DNA from: Guyanagaster necrorhizus
Lineage: Eukaryota > Basidiomycota > Agaricomycetes > Agaricales > Physalacriaceae
DNA: 64,000 nt
Direction of reading: 5' to 3'
Assembly (NCBI RefSeq): GCF_019112545.1
Contig: NW_025064895.1
Coordinates: forward strand, 1,098,375 to 1,162,374
Position 1 is the first letter of the stretch. Each line of letters begins with the position of its first letter. This document shows positions 1 through 11,322 of the stretch, one piece after another. Below the pieces are notes generated by a model. It saw only the letters and a program-made list of their open reading frames with translations, had not been told where the DNA came from and made no database searches. Position numbers and translations under genes: made by a program.

Positions 1-949
1 TGATACCGTCAGAAATCCGAAACGCAGGCTGAGGCTCACTTATTATTGACGTGTGTGAGGTTCCCAGCCAGAGCAGAATCCACGTAGTCTGCAGACTCTT
101 GATTTCCAACCTGACATCGTGAGAGGAGAAAAAGACTTAAAATAAAGATCCATAGAAGGTACTTGAACGTACGCGAGGCATGCCATAACCGATCATCTTG
201 AAAGTAGCATTCGTCAATTGGAGAGGGAGATACACAGCATCCAAGAGTGATAGTGCGGCGGCTGAGGGACAAGTCAATTAGCTTAGAACGGAGACTAGGT
301 GTACAACAAACCGAGCGAATGTCCAACAAGTGTTACGCTGTTGGCGTTATGATCAGACAAAGCGGCTGTCACAGCTCGTAAGATATCTTTCGCGGACCTA
401 GGTTGAGGCCAAAATATAAGTAGACACAGGAACAGATCTGAGGAGCCAGCTGATTTTCCCTGGGTCTCCTTGAATCCGCTGTGAACTTGGATATGAGAAC
501 TGAGGGAAAAGGTCAAAATCCAAGTTGGTAGGCAAAAAGTCGACGTCAGTAAGTAGAGATTCGCTGGGAGAGTATAAGAGAAAACGACTACGATGAAAAT
601 ATAACTGGGACATCTCAGTAACAAGAGTGCCTTGATGAGCTACGGTCACCGTCTCCGCCAGATGCGATGGGGATGGAATCCGGGTTTCTCGTACAAGGAA
701 CTAAGTTTTGAATCAATGCCAAGAATACTCAGATACAAATCAATGGTACTCACATCCGCAATCCCAGTTAATAGTAGTACTAGGCTGACAATACGCTGTA
801 CTAGCAAAAAATGTGTACGGTTTGTACGCTGTGATTTGGTCGTCAGTAACGACAGTAAGATAAAAGCGGATGTGGAAGGCGGAAGGGTTCCCGCTTAGTC
901 CAAGGACCTGAAAGATCGGGAGAAAGGAGACATGTCTGAAGAGGAACAT
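1..949 (-). pseudogene. Class 3 (fungal) lipase, degenerate copy, truncated by the window edge
   Basis: This is the relic of a secreted alpha/beta-hydrolase of the fungal lipase class 3 family. The ATG at 947-949 begins a hydrophobic leader. Then come pieces shared with the neighbouring lipases: AYKPYTFFASTAYCQP, an AHQGT strand, VHSGFKETQ, the nucleophile elbow around position 315 and VGNQESADYVD. Three lesions are visible. First, the DVQFWYVGYDPSL segment is missing, which shifts the frame near 645. Second, a 5-nt deletion after the LFP codons near 505 shifts the frame again. Third, splicing at the conserved elbow intron gives GHSLA instead of GHSLG. The 3' end, including the catalytic His exon, lies outside the window. 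I infer a non-functional copy. Sequencing error is a less likely explanation because the lesions are independent. Confidence 0.8.
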
Positions 950-1951
950 GATGAGGTGACGGTTGGCGGGAGTAGTAACCAGCCTTTCATTAAATATATC
1001 GCGCAACTTCTCATTGATGAGTCAAAATTGCAATGTAACAGGAGACTGGCAGAGAGATGTGTGATGATCAAAAGGCGCAGCGGGCCAGTGTGTGATACCA
1101 AGCGTTAGGCGCTCGTAAGTCGCCAGTTCGTTGTGAACAAGAGATTTATGATGTGGAAGAAAATCTGACAGAATAGTTCGGCTGCACATTTTTTCACAAG
1201 CCGACCAGCTAAACTGAGACGATCATTATACATGTCGACGAAGAGGCAAAAGAATATCAAGATCCTGATCTTCCGGAGATGTTGACTAGCAGTTCCGATT
1301 CGACCTCTGTAGGCGCGACAGATTATACAGCATCTCGGTCCAATGGGGAGAAAAGCTGTTAGGCGTGCTACAGCCCAGCATGATGAGCATCAGGATAGCA
1401 GGCAGTGTCACAAAGTAGTAAGGATCTCCAAGAATGGGCCAGCAGCCTGCAAACGGTCTTGATGTGACGAAAGGGTTGAGCACTGAGCAGCCCTCCAGTA
1501 TTTGTTAAACTGAACACATTGGTTGTCGCTCCTCTCGTATTTCAAGGTCTACTAGCACTGAAGGTCGCGACTCGCCATTGGCAGCGAAAGTTGATATTCG
1601 GAAGGAGTCCGGATGCTCACGTGAGTCACGTGATTGTTCCATTTCCTATGGCTTCGCCTCAACGTTTCCCTCCTTCTGGGATTCCATCCCTTGGAAACGA
1701 CGGCTGTGTGCCGAAACCACGACATACAAAACTTTGTATGCGAAGGTCGAAATTGGAGTTGATCCTACTTGACTTTGATTACTTAACTGAGCCCGTCCCT
1801 GCTGCTATTCTCAAAATAATACTGAGAGCATTTTGCCTTGAGAGGATAGCTTCCCTCGATCCTTAAAAGACATTAAGTACAACATCATTCTCCCCATAAA
1901 CAAAGCATCGACAGGCTGCATACGCGACGAAACGGATAGGGAACAATGCGT
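950..1951. other. Intergenic stretch, no gene supported
   Basis: This is the spacer between the 3' end of the intact minus-strand lipase and the 5' end of the lipase relic. Short open frames occur on both strands, but none has a domain, a plausible splice pattern or similarity to the lipases. It probably holds the old promoter of the lipase relic. Confidence 0.5.
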
Positions 1952-3436
1952 TCAACAGCTTGAGTCCATTTCGACACCGTCATAGGGTCCGTCATGGTCA
2001 TTTAAGTCACCAACAAGTATGCTACTGACATCCCCAACAGTACATCCCTTTTCCGGGTTGTCTTGACCTGCAATTTTTTCAGCATAAGTGAGGTAGAATG
2101 CAAAACGTGCTCTTGCCTGGGCAGGAATTCCAGTCGTTGTCGGAATCGATATGGATCTCTCCAGAAGGCTGATGAAATCCTAGAGCCATCCCTACGTGTT
2201 CAACCAAAGTCAATATATCTGTCGCGCATACAAATGTCATAGCACACCAGGCAGAATTGGAACAGGATCCTGCCTAAAAGGATTCACCGGTTAGCCTCAA
2301 AGAATGCCTGCGAATTTTGGGGTGAAACACGCCTACTTGTTATTTATGTGTGAAATCTTGCCGGGAAAAGAAGCATCCAGATAGTCGGCGAATTCTTGGT
2401 TCCCTACCTATGCATTGAAAAGTGGGTCAAGCACGCTGAAACTGTGGAGTAGATTCATATACTAACCCGAGGCAAACCATAGCCAATCATCCTGTATGAA
2501 GCATCTAAGTGGAGGGGAAGATAGACAGCGTCCAAAAGCGACAAAGCAGCCCCTGAGAAAAATGTTTCCATTTAGATAATGTCTATACTCGAAAGTCGAA
2601 CAACGGACCGAGGGAATGTCCAACAAGGGTTACATTGTTCGTACCGTATTCTGACAAAGCAGTAGTGACGGTGCTTAAGATATCCTCCGCCGACCTATAC
2701 AAGGATAGAAGATAGAAGGCACTGCAAGCGAGCAGGTATCATCATGTAATGGACTCACCTGGCCTGGGAATCTCTGAAACCACTGTGAACCAAAATATTA
2801 GAGCTAATTCCAGGGAAAAGATCGGGGTCCAAAGGAGACAGCGCGAAATCCCCATCGGTAAGGAGCGATACACTGATATTGTAAGATAAACGGTGAGCAT
2901 TCTGAGGCGGACGTGTCAAAGACATATGACACCCACATTTGTGAAGGATCCGTCCCTTGGTGGGCAACTATGACCGTCTACTCTGTCCCGTCAACATCAT
3001 ACGTGATCCGAACCAAATGGAATGCCGGAACGTACGGATAACGAAGGGGAATAGCCAACATACCCTACAGGCTTCAATGAATGGAGTACCGTAAATAAGC
3101 ACAACGACAACTTACAAAATTGCACATCACCTCCATCACCCCCAGACGCGACGGGCTCAAAGTCTGAGTTTGCTTCGCAATCGGCTTTCAATGAGCAAGT
3201 CAAAACAATATCAATGAAGAGAAGAATGCATGATAGGTACATCCGCAATTCCACGCCAAAGTCGCGTTGGGTTCGCAGTATCCTGCACTGGCAAAGAACG
3301 TGTACGGTTTAAACGCTGTGATTTCTGCTGAACTTAGGACAGTAATCCCTTGACGAGGATGTAGAGTAGCCTGGACTACTAGAGCGATTCTAAAGATCGT
3401 GGGTAGGCCAAGGAGGGCAAAGATGGGGGTCTTCAT
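1952..3436 (-). CDS. Secreted class 3 lipase / triacylglycerol lipase-like esterase
   Basis: This is an extracellular alpha/beta-hydrolase expected to cleave acyl esters such as triacylglycerols or feruloyl-type esters. The ATG at 3434-3436 starts a hydrophobic signal peptide (MKTPIFALLGLPTIF). The mature part continues through ITAFKPYTFFASAGYCEP, the GGDGGDVQFWYVGYSP strand region, IVAHQGTDPSQ, VHSGFRDSQA, GHSLGAALSLLDAVYLP with the nucleophile Ser, QDPVPILPG with the probable catalytic Asp, and GEIHIDSDNDW with the probable catalytic His. It ends at the TGA at 1952-1954. Multi-exon splicing keeps the frame throughout, so this copy looks intact. One intron (2068-2116) begins with GC instead of GT. 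It lies in the same orientation as the broken copy to its left. Natural substrate unknown. Confidence 0.85.
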
Positions 3437-3932
3437 TCCTCTGGGGGAAAGGATGAAATATTCGGTGTCATTAAACCAGTCTATATATGAATGGCTATAC
3501 CTTTCTTCCAGAGAAGGGCGAAAACAAGCGGCATGATGAGTAGAGGTTTGTTTACACATGCATCTGCTGATCTCGCAGTAACTGCCTGTGCGAAGTCTTA
3601 CGGAGGTTTTAAGTCCAAACTCAGAGGCAGGCCTAATAGCAGTTCTAAGAATATACCATGTTACGTTGTCTGAGATAGCCATATGGACCACCAGGATCTC
3701 TACATCGTAGAAGACCAGACTTAGATAATGCAAATGGTGATCGTAGATGTCGTGAACCCCTAGATACCGCGTTCAAGTCAAAATAGTTGTGTTCATTATA
3801 AGTACTAAGTAATGTATAACTCAACAGTTTCCGAATCTTCCGTATCTGCACCCTACAGTCCAAGAAGTACATCAAGGACCCCACCAACATGGAGACATAA
3901 CAAAGCATAACGGCTGCAATGAGGACAAAAGA
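3437..3932. other. Intergenic: lipase promoter and GH5 3' flank
   Basis: This spacer separates the lipase start from the stop of the upstream GH5 gene on the same strand. No coding signal is supported. It should hold the lipase promoter, but I see no recognisable fungal element beyond AT-rich patches. Confidence 0.45.
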
Positions 3933-6156
3933 TCATTGGATATAACCATCACAAACGTTTGTATCATTCAATTTGGACGGATCACGTGTGAGGAAGCCCA
4001 GTTTAACGCCTTCCAGGTATGACCTAGAGCATATGAGATCAGCATGCAGTTTGATCATGGAAGACACATTCGCACTGACCATTGTCTGGCGAGATCACCG
4101 GCCAGAGTTGATATCTCTACCTTGAAGTTCCAGAACTGAACGAGACGGAAAGCCATTACACATGGGAAGTGATATAAGGTGGGCTGAAACTCACGATCCA
4201 ACCAGCGCCTTTGGTGTAGGCCAGCTTCTGAGCATCCGCCCACTTGTAGAGGAATTCGTCTGTAGCATTGAATTGCGTTGATAAGCCCCATTCTGGAAGT
4301 AAGGTCAATCAAAGGAAAGATTGTTGAACACATGTTGCGAACCTCCGAATACAAGCGGGCTGTTGCCTAATGCGGCATCAGCTTGTACGCGTTGAAGGTC
4401 TGCTCCATGGTTAAACAAATATTCATGGATCTTCTCATCACGTCAACTTACTGCAAATACTCTCCAGGTACGCCTGTTCATTTGGGTCTGCGACACCCTA
4501 TAATATATTCTCTACAATCATGCAAGGATCGCAAAATGATCAAAGATCACCCACCCCGAACCTAAAGGATCCTATGAGGACAACGGAAAATCACGGAACG
4601 GTCAACTCACGAATAGTATAGATGGTTGTCATAGATTTGAGGTCCTATTTGTGCGTCACTTGGGTTGGGGGGGTTGTCGTATTGCCAGTTGATGTCCATG
4701 AAACTAATAAGCTATTTGAGAACCATTGTTGTATCAATACGTAAGAGATATACCTTGTGTACAAGGGCTCACGACTGGAGTGGGGACTAAACCGTGTCAT
4801 GCTGTCCAATGCGAGTTCCGTAATAACCTCGACGAGGATCGGCACTGCTTCCAGGAGGGCGGACTGAACTTCGGGAGTAAAATTTGGCAAAGATTCTTCC
4901 AAAGCTACTGTGAAGTTCGTCGTATCCGTAGGGGCTATCTTCGTCCCAGACCAAGGAACATCGATGCCTAAAGTAAGTTCGACTGCTCGCACTACCTGAA
5001 CGAAATTTTTCTGGACTATTCATAGTGGTTTTAGTACGGAAAATACAAGAGATGCTAAGAACGCACAATCGCCATATCCTGGAGTCTGAGTAGCATTCAT
5101 GATGGGTTCATTCACGGCTTCGATGGCAACAACACTGCCGAAGTCGGGATCAAGGTGGGAAAGCGCGGTCATAACAGCAGTCCAAACAAGGGCACGACGA
5201 TAATTATAATCAGTCTTGTAAAGATTGCTCAGTATCTGGCGCATCTCTTAGAAATGACGTAACTTACGTAGAACTCAACGTCGGATGTACACCTAAATTA
5301 AATAATGTTTAGGAGTATATAATTCATTCAGGCGACAAACCTTCCGGTAAACATTTGATTCGGAGTCTGAACGCCCGGAAGGGCGTGATGGTCAAGAATT
5401 GCGATGATACCAGAATCCTTCAGCTGCCTCAATCCTCGTTTCTACACATACTTGGTCAGGCAATCCCCAACGAGAGTCTGGGGAACGCACAAGCTGGTGT
5501 ATACCTCCTCGCGGATAGAACTCGGTCTTCCGGTCGACAAGAGCTTCAACGATCCAATAGCCCAACTGATCGGTACAGTTAACATACGATCATCCGCATA
5601 GAGAAGTTGACTCACCGGAATACGAACGGTATTTATGCCTACTTCCATGAGGTCATGGACATCGTCTTCGTTGAACCACGAAGACCTATCATGGAAAAGG
5701 TCAATACCGGCCCAGATAAAAGCATATTGTCTGTTACCAATGCATGTTGAATATTCCATCTACTGTGTCAGGGTATGCACGAGCAAATGCGCTGGTGTTG
5801 AGATACATGAGGCCCACTAGGGAATGAATGAGGGAGAAAAGATAGTACAATTCTGTCGCGATACACTGGGAGCAATCACTGCATTGTTGACCGCCCATAC
5901 GGATCCACTCTATGGATTGAGATCAGTGTGGTTGTAATCAGTCAATGCAAAAACGAAGATACCTGCTGGTAACATCCAAGACTCGAGAACAAGCCTACGA
6001 AGGGATGACATGGGATGACGCGTAAATAAACATTGATAGGGCGCACCAGGACCCTAGATTCACACCGTATATTTTGCTGGGCAAGCGAGCATGCACAGAA
6101 ATAGAGAGAAAGGAAAAGAGTGACACGTAGAAGATGTAGTACATGGGGAGGTACAT
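3933..6156 (-). CDS. GH5-type secreted exo-beta-1,3-glucanase
   Basis: This is a glycoside hydrolase family 5 enzyme of the exo-1,3-beta-glucanase type, which releases glucose from cell-wall beta-glucan with retention of configuration. The start at 6154-6156, or an in-frame Met at 6142-6144, gives a hydrophobic signal peptide ending near SVHA. Family landmarks in order are YGVNLGSWLVLESWMLPA (across an intron), WFNEDDVHDLMEVGINTVRIPV, LGYWIVEALVDRKTEF, DHHALPGVQTPNQMFTGR, AIEAVNEP with the acid/base Glu near 5118, FMDINWQY, VFGEWG with the nucleophile Glu completed across an intron near 4290, and QWSYLEGVKLGF near the C-terminus. Both catalytic Glu residues are present and the frames join through short introns, so the gene looks functional. 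Its position between lipases suggests a locus for extracellular degradation or wall remodelling. The start choice is uncertain by four codons. Confidence 0.88.
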
Positions 6157-7258
6157 TGAATGACAGGTCAAGCCTAGGAGTCGGCTTTTTAAAGGCCACA
6201 GATCGCTCCTATATTCAAGCTCCCTCATGTGTCTATTTCGCGTCATGACAGGCTTCTCTTACCTTTGAGCGTTCTTCATTTGGCCCGTCAGGCGAAAATA
6301 AGTGGAAGTAAATCAGAGCTTCCCGAACCGAGCAGCGCGAAGCCTAAACCAGCGCGCGCTCGTACAACATATGTGGGGAAAATGCGGGAGCTTGATGCGC
6401 CTCGAGTGGTAAGCAGAGCGATCATTGCATCGATATCGACCAGAGAAACGAATTCTCTATCTGAATGGTAGCTCCAAAAAAAAAAAAAAAGAGCTTTCTC
6501 CCGCCTTCCCGATAGAGCCATTCAGCTGAAGAAACCGCTTGAGAGAAGCTCAGAAAAGGAGCCACAATAATTCGGTTCAATGAGGCTTTTACTGGTCGAG
6601 TCAGAGCACAAGAGACATAAAAAGTTAGAGATTCAACGATAACGCGCCGTACGCGCATTCTCTTGTAAAAGTGACGCATCACACAGAGGAAACAGTCCAA
6701 AAACAGGTCCTGCAATAGTGTGGTTGAGGAGGAAAGGATATTTCACGCTCCGATTCGACCGTGATCGCGTGATCATCAGTTGTTCCTTGCCAGTTTCCAC
6801 ATGGCTCACGACTCTCGTCCTCTTCAAAGGAAAAACTCTGAAGAAGAACCGAGTTCCATTGTTCGCAGAAGAGCAAGCTTTTCTGGAGAACCGGAGTGGA
6901 TAGGCATCTTCACACAGAGGACCCAGCGCCAGGCCTCCCAATCCTTCTCAGGCTGGCTACCCCACAAGCGCTTCCTCAGTCCTGCAATTGAACAATGTCC
7001 CGGAATGATGGCAAGTAGAGATCTCAAGAAAATCTATACCCACATTCACAACGTCCTACTCTTCGCGGTTTTCTTAAATAACATTTTGTGCTGAATACGA
7101 ACCAAGACTCAATGTGTAAATTGCTTTCGGCTATATTATTATCGAAGCATAGATTAATACTCCTGGCGCGTGTCTATCAACGTGACTAGCATCTGGGTAG
7201 CTCTTATAAATTTGGGAGATGTTTTCCCATTCTTTTCTTTCCTGGGAGACTTCTCGTC
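6157..7258. promoter_or_regulatory. Shared upstream region of the GH5 gene (minus) and lipase (plus)
   Basis: This 1.1-kb spacer separates two divergently transcribed secreted-enzyme genes, so both promoters must lie here. A poly-A tract of 15 or more bases lies near 6476-6491. The right part (6926-7258) is duplicated at 10511-10850. A TATAAA-like stretch near 7204 lies about 50 bp before the lipase ATG. Short open frames on both strands have no supporting features. Confidence 0.5.
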
Positions 7259-7273
7259 ATGGTCCGTTTGTTG
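6926..7273 (+). repeat. Direct repeat copy A (promoter, leader and first codons of lipase)
   Basis: About 348 bp here match 10511-10865 with only scattered mismatches and small indels. Shared stretches include GCGCCAGGCCTCC at the left edge, a central block around GCTTTCGGCTATATTATTAT, and ATGGTCCGTTTGTTG at the right edge. In this copy the block ends inside the first codons of the intact lipase, so it is that gene's proximal promoter and leader. Confidence 0.9.
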
Positions 7274-8591
7274 ATCTGTTTGGCTGTCCTTTTTCTCTTT
7301 GACTTACTGGTGTCTGCTTCACCGCTGCAACCATCTGTCCTTGATCGGCGCCAGTTGATGACGACGCTGACCTCTGCGCAAGTCTCCGCTTTCAAGCCCT
7401 ACAGTTACTATGCCAGTGCAGGATACTGCGAGCCATCAACGACGTTGACTTGGACCTGCGGTAGGCAATACCTACCTCGTACGTCACTTTTACTGACTAG
7501 TCTATGTAGTCCCTTGCCAGGCCAACCCAGTCTTCAAACCCCTTGGATCGGGGGGTGACGGCGGCGACGTACAGTTCTGGTACGTGGGTTATGATCCCAG
7601 TCTTGACACCATCATTGTGGGCCACCAGGGAACCGATAGTTCGAAGATGTCAGTCTTTCCATCCACTTATTCCGCAACCCATTTATGTATTCTTTTCACA
7701 GTCTGCCTATTATTACGGATCTCGACTTCTTTCTCACGGACCTCGACAGCAGCTTGTTTCCTGGCATAGACTCAACCGTACAGGTTCACAGTGGCTTCAA
7801 AGAGTCGCAGGCTGAGTACGTTTTGCAGTTTGGTTGATTCAACTCTTCGACCAATCATAATTGTCCAGCACGGCTACGGAAGTCCTTTCCTTGGTGAAAA
7901 CTGCCATGTCGAAGTATTCAACAACCTCTGTCGCCGTTGTCGGACACTCCCTTGGAGGAGCTATTGCTCTTCTAGATGGTGTCTATCTGGACTTGCAGCT
8001 CCCTATGGCGTCTGTGTCCGTAATCAGCTATGGCATGCCCAGAGTAAGCGGTGCCTCGTTACTTGTACCTTAGCACACGTTCAACTCGTTGCTCAGGTCG
8101 GAAACCAAGCTTTCGCGGATTACGTTGACGCGCATGTGAACGTGTCCCATGTGAACAACAAGTACGCTATTTCCACTGCATTCCCGATTCCAGAGTGGCT
8201 TTCTCAAAGAGTTCCAGGAGAGACCCAGTGCCTATCCTTCCAGGTACAAAACGAAATGATAACCCTTCGACCGCTTCATGTCCTGATGAATATATTCTAT
8301 CCAGGGAGATTCCTGGGATTTCATCATTGCTCTGGCGAGAAGCACATCACCGACTCCAATGCATGGGTCGCCTGTCCAGGTACAGGTTCCTACAACATAC
8401 TTTTCGACAATCATAATGATTCTCTGCAGGCCAGGACAACGAAGACCGTCTATGCACCGTCGGAGAAGTCAGTAACATTCTGGTGGGTGATGCATTGGAT
8501 CACGATGGTATGTCTTTCTCTTCATCATCCGGAGTGCTCTTGGTATATACGGCCGTTAGGTCCTTATGATGGAGTAACAATGGTATGTTGA
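7259..8591 (+). CDS. Secreted class 3 lipase, intact, nine exons
   Basis: This is a secreted class 3 lipase or esterase of about 301 residues. Proposed exons are 7259-7460, 7510-7648, 7702-7815, 7869-8043, 8097-8161, 8218-8243, 8305-8379, 8430-8507 and 8560-8591. They sum to 906 nt, an exact multiple of three, and every intron is GT-AG. The protein has a signal peptide (MVRLLICLAVLFLFDLLVSA), then VSAFKPYSYYASAGYCEP, GGDGGDVQFWYVGYDPSL, VGHQGTDSS, VQVHSGFKESQA, the elbow GHSLGGAIALLDG with nucleophile Ser, VGNQAFADYVDA, RDPVPILPG (probable Asp), GEKHITDSNAW (probable His) and a C-terminal DHDGPYDGVTM. It is the best preserved member of the local family and is transcribed away from the GH5 gene. 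Confidence 0.9.
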
Positions 8592-9529
8592 TACTCACAA
8601 TCTACGGTGGCTCTGTTGGAGAGAGGCATTTCGGAGAGCCGAGCTGAGATGTAGTCCAATGTAGCCGGATATATCTCCCAAAAGAGGTAGCTATTCATGT
8701 TCTCATCATTCCAGGAATGGTGTATAGAACTTGGCTTCGTAACGAAATAAAGCGGGTAAATTAAAATAGCTTGAAGTCTCTGAATCGTGGTGGGTCTCAT
8801 GCGATAGTCGCCTTGTTTATATGAATGGTCTAAGTACTCCCCGTTGCAGAGCACTTGAAGAAACCGTATCCGTAGCCCGCTATCACCGAGATATCATAAT
8901 TAATGATATATCTTCACAAGTCGACCTGGGAGAAACTAGCCACTGTGATCCAATTTCCTTACTTCCTTTCAAATCGACGGTCAGAGTGGCACATAACACC
9001 GAGTAAACAGTCCAAAAAGCGGACAATCCGAGCTGAAGCTATGATTTGTGGCTCCGAAGCACATGTTGATGAATCATCCACTGATGTAGGCCTCGCAGAT
9101 ATTGTATCGACTAATTTCCTCCGATTCTTCCTTCTCCTGCAATACCAGGCAGGAAGAACTGAGAAGAAGGGCCCTTGTCCCATTATTTAATCGGCATCAC
9201 AAAAACGTCTCTGTTGACCCGAACTCCACTGCGTCCGTCCTTCCCGAATCCTGGCAGGGATCTGCAAAACACTTCTTTCTGGCCCTTCACACGAGAGCTC
9301 TCCGCAAAAATGATGGCTCCTGTTATGGCGTAGGAAATTCTTTTCTTAGGATCATGGCCACTCTTCATTCTTCCCATCTCTTCGTCGAATCTGACGTCCT
9401 GTATTGAGGACCCAATGTGCTAATATCGAAGACATCAAACTACTTGCGCAGCTTTCTATCGCCGGAGCTGCTTGGCCGATATTTACAACACGATGTTATC
9501 CTCCGTTGGAGGCGTCCCACTATAGTTCC
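8592..9529. other. Intergenic between two plus-strand lipase copies
   Basis: No coding region is supported. A near-perfect AT-rich palindrome (GATATCAT followed by ATGATATATC) sits near 8890-8912. The string AAACAGTCCAAAAA near 9004 also occurs near 6689, upstream of the intact lipase, so the two upstream regions may be distantly related duplicates. Confidence 0.45.
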
Positions 9530-11056
9530 TTCTTTGAGTCGCTGGGTTGTTCTTTCTCTTGCCTCTTTTGTTTCTGCTTCACCGCTCGAGGCATCTATTA
9601 TTCATTGGCGCCAGTCGGTAACATACCTCACGCCTGAACAGGTTGCCGCTTACAAGGCTCTAGGGATGCGCACCGTATCCGTACCGTCAGCGGTTTGGGA
9701 ATCATTTTTTACGGCCATATTTGTATGGGTATTGTACGGGTAGGCGAAATTTGCACGGATACCTATTACTTTGGTATGTAATGAGTCAAACGTGATATGT
9801 GTCACTTTAACCATAAAGCTTACCTGCCCTAGGTCACCATCCTGTCATACGATGCCCATATACAGGATGCAGTCAAAACCCGTACTGTACCATCGAGGCC
9901 CCTTTCTCATATGGTATACGACCGCCATCGACGAACATTGAACTGGACCTGCAGCATCTCCTTAATGTATCTATGGCACTGATCGGTCTTTAGCGATGCC
10001 AACCCTGACTTCAAACCCATTGTGTCGGGAGGCAACGGGATTCGGTACAGTTCTGGTATGTCGGGTACGATCCAAGTCTCGACGCCGTTGTTGTAGGCCA
10101 CCAAGAAACTTATTGTACGAAACTGTCAGTCTTCCAATCTACTTACATGTTCCGCTGTCCAGTGACTTATTCTTCGTCGCAGCCTAATTATTCTTACCGA
10201 TATCAACATAATTCTATTGAACCTCAACGACAGCTTGTTCCCCGGAGTCGGCTTAGACGTAAAGGTCCACAGCGGCTTCAAAGAATCACTGGAAGAGTAC
10301 GTCATTCCAACTTGGTTCGACCAGTTTTTTTTTTTGCTCAAGATGTATAGCACGGCCGAGAATGTTCTTTCATACGTGAGAATTGTCATGTCGACGTACT
10401 CCACAAACACTGTCACTGTCGTCGGACATTCTCTCGGAGCGCTATCGCTTCTTGATGATGTTTTTCTCAACTTGCAACTTCCCTCAGTATCTGTATCGGT
10501 GATCAGCTACGCGCCAGGCCTCCTAATCCTTCTCAGGCTGGCCACCCCACAAGCGCTTCCTCAGTCCTGCAATTGAACGTTATGTCCCGGAACGATGGGA
10601 AGTAGAGATCTCCGGAAATCTATACTATCTTAGAGCTTCACAACGTCCTACTCTTCGCGGTTTTCTTAAATGTCATTTTGTGCTGAATACGAACCAAGAC
10701 TCAATGTGTAAATTGCTTTCGGCTATATTATTATCGAAGCATGGATTGATACTCCTGGCGCGTGTCTATCAACGTGACTAGCATCTGGTTAGCTCTTATA
10801 AATTTGTGAGATGTTTTCCCATCCTTTTCTTCCCTCGGAGACTTCTCGTCATGGTCCGTTTGTTGGCTGTTATGATCTTTGACAGCACAATGATGTCCTG
10901 TAGGTCAGGACAACCCGGATGATCAATGCACTGTTGGAGAAGTCGTTAACTTCCTCGAAGGTAATCTTGCGGATCACGTCGGTATGCCCTCTCTCTGCCT
11001 TCGTTATTCTCTATCCCTTCAGCTTACTTGTTCATCAGGCCCTTACGACGGGTAAT
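9530..11056 (+). pseudogene. Class 3 lipase relic, disrupted by two insert/replacement events
   Basis: Lipase-like pieces occur in family order but cannot make a protein. The leader VVLSLASFVSASPLEAS and TPEQVAAYKA (to about 9660) lack a clear ATG. About 260 unrelated bases follow, and similarity resumes near 9921 (ELDLQ in place of TLTWTC). A frameshift at the GGNG codons near 10035 precedes VQFWYVGYDPSLDAVVVGHQ. Next come SLFPGVGLDVKVHSGFKES, TVVGHSLGALSLLDDVFLNL and SVSVISYA. The block 10511-10865 then replaces the central part. A 3' remnant from about 10908 encodes DNPDDQCTVGEVVNFLEGN and GPYDG before the TAA at 11054-11056. The nucleophile Ser is kept, but the Asp and His exons are gone. 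Confidence 0.88.
10511..10865 (+). repeat. Direct repeat copy B, promoter block placed inside the lipase relic
   Basis: This copy matches 6926-7273, including the start codon (here ATG at 10851) and the MVRLL codons. It is joined on the left to the ISY codons of the lipase relic and followed shortly by relic 3' coding sequence. The short frame starting at 10851 runs only about 22 codons before a stop. Confidence 0.9.
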
Positions 11057-11322
11057 CATAGGATGCTGATAACTGTCATCAATATCGTTTTTCATTTCGT
11101 TGGAACTTTTCTAATTTCATGCCCGATTTTTGCCCGCATCAACCTCCTAATTTCTCACACTCTGGAAGACCTCAAGTTCGACAGGCACTGTGCCTCACCC
11201 AGGACGCTGAATAAGGGGCACTTCAATAAGAGCGAGCATTATCTAGGATTATATAGACAATAAATCATCCTTAAACATACTTTTATCCGTTCAAACACAC
11301 CGAGAGCCTCACTCAGGTATGT

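Noticed and set aside
3200..3733. 177-codon open frame on the minus strand
   Set aside because: Only its last part is lipase exon 1. The upstream half has no start logic, and the signal peptide begins at 3436.
8888..8912. AT-rich palindrome as a transposon end or origin
   Set aside because: It is a single copy with no flanking duplication, and short AT palindromes are frequent by chance.
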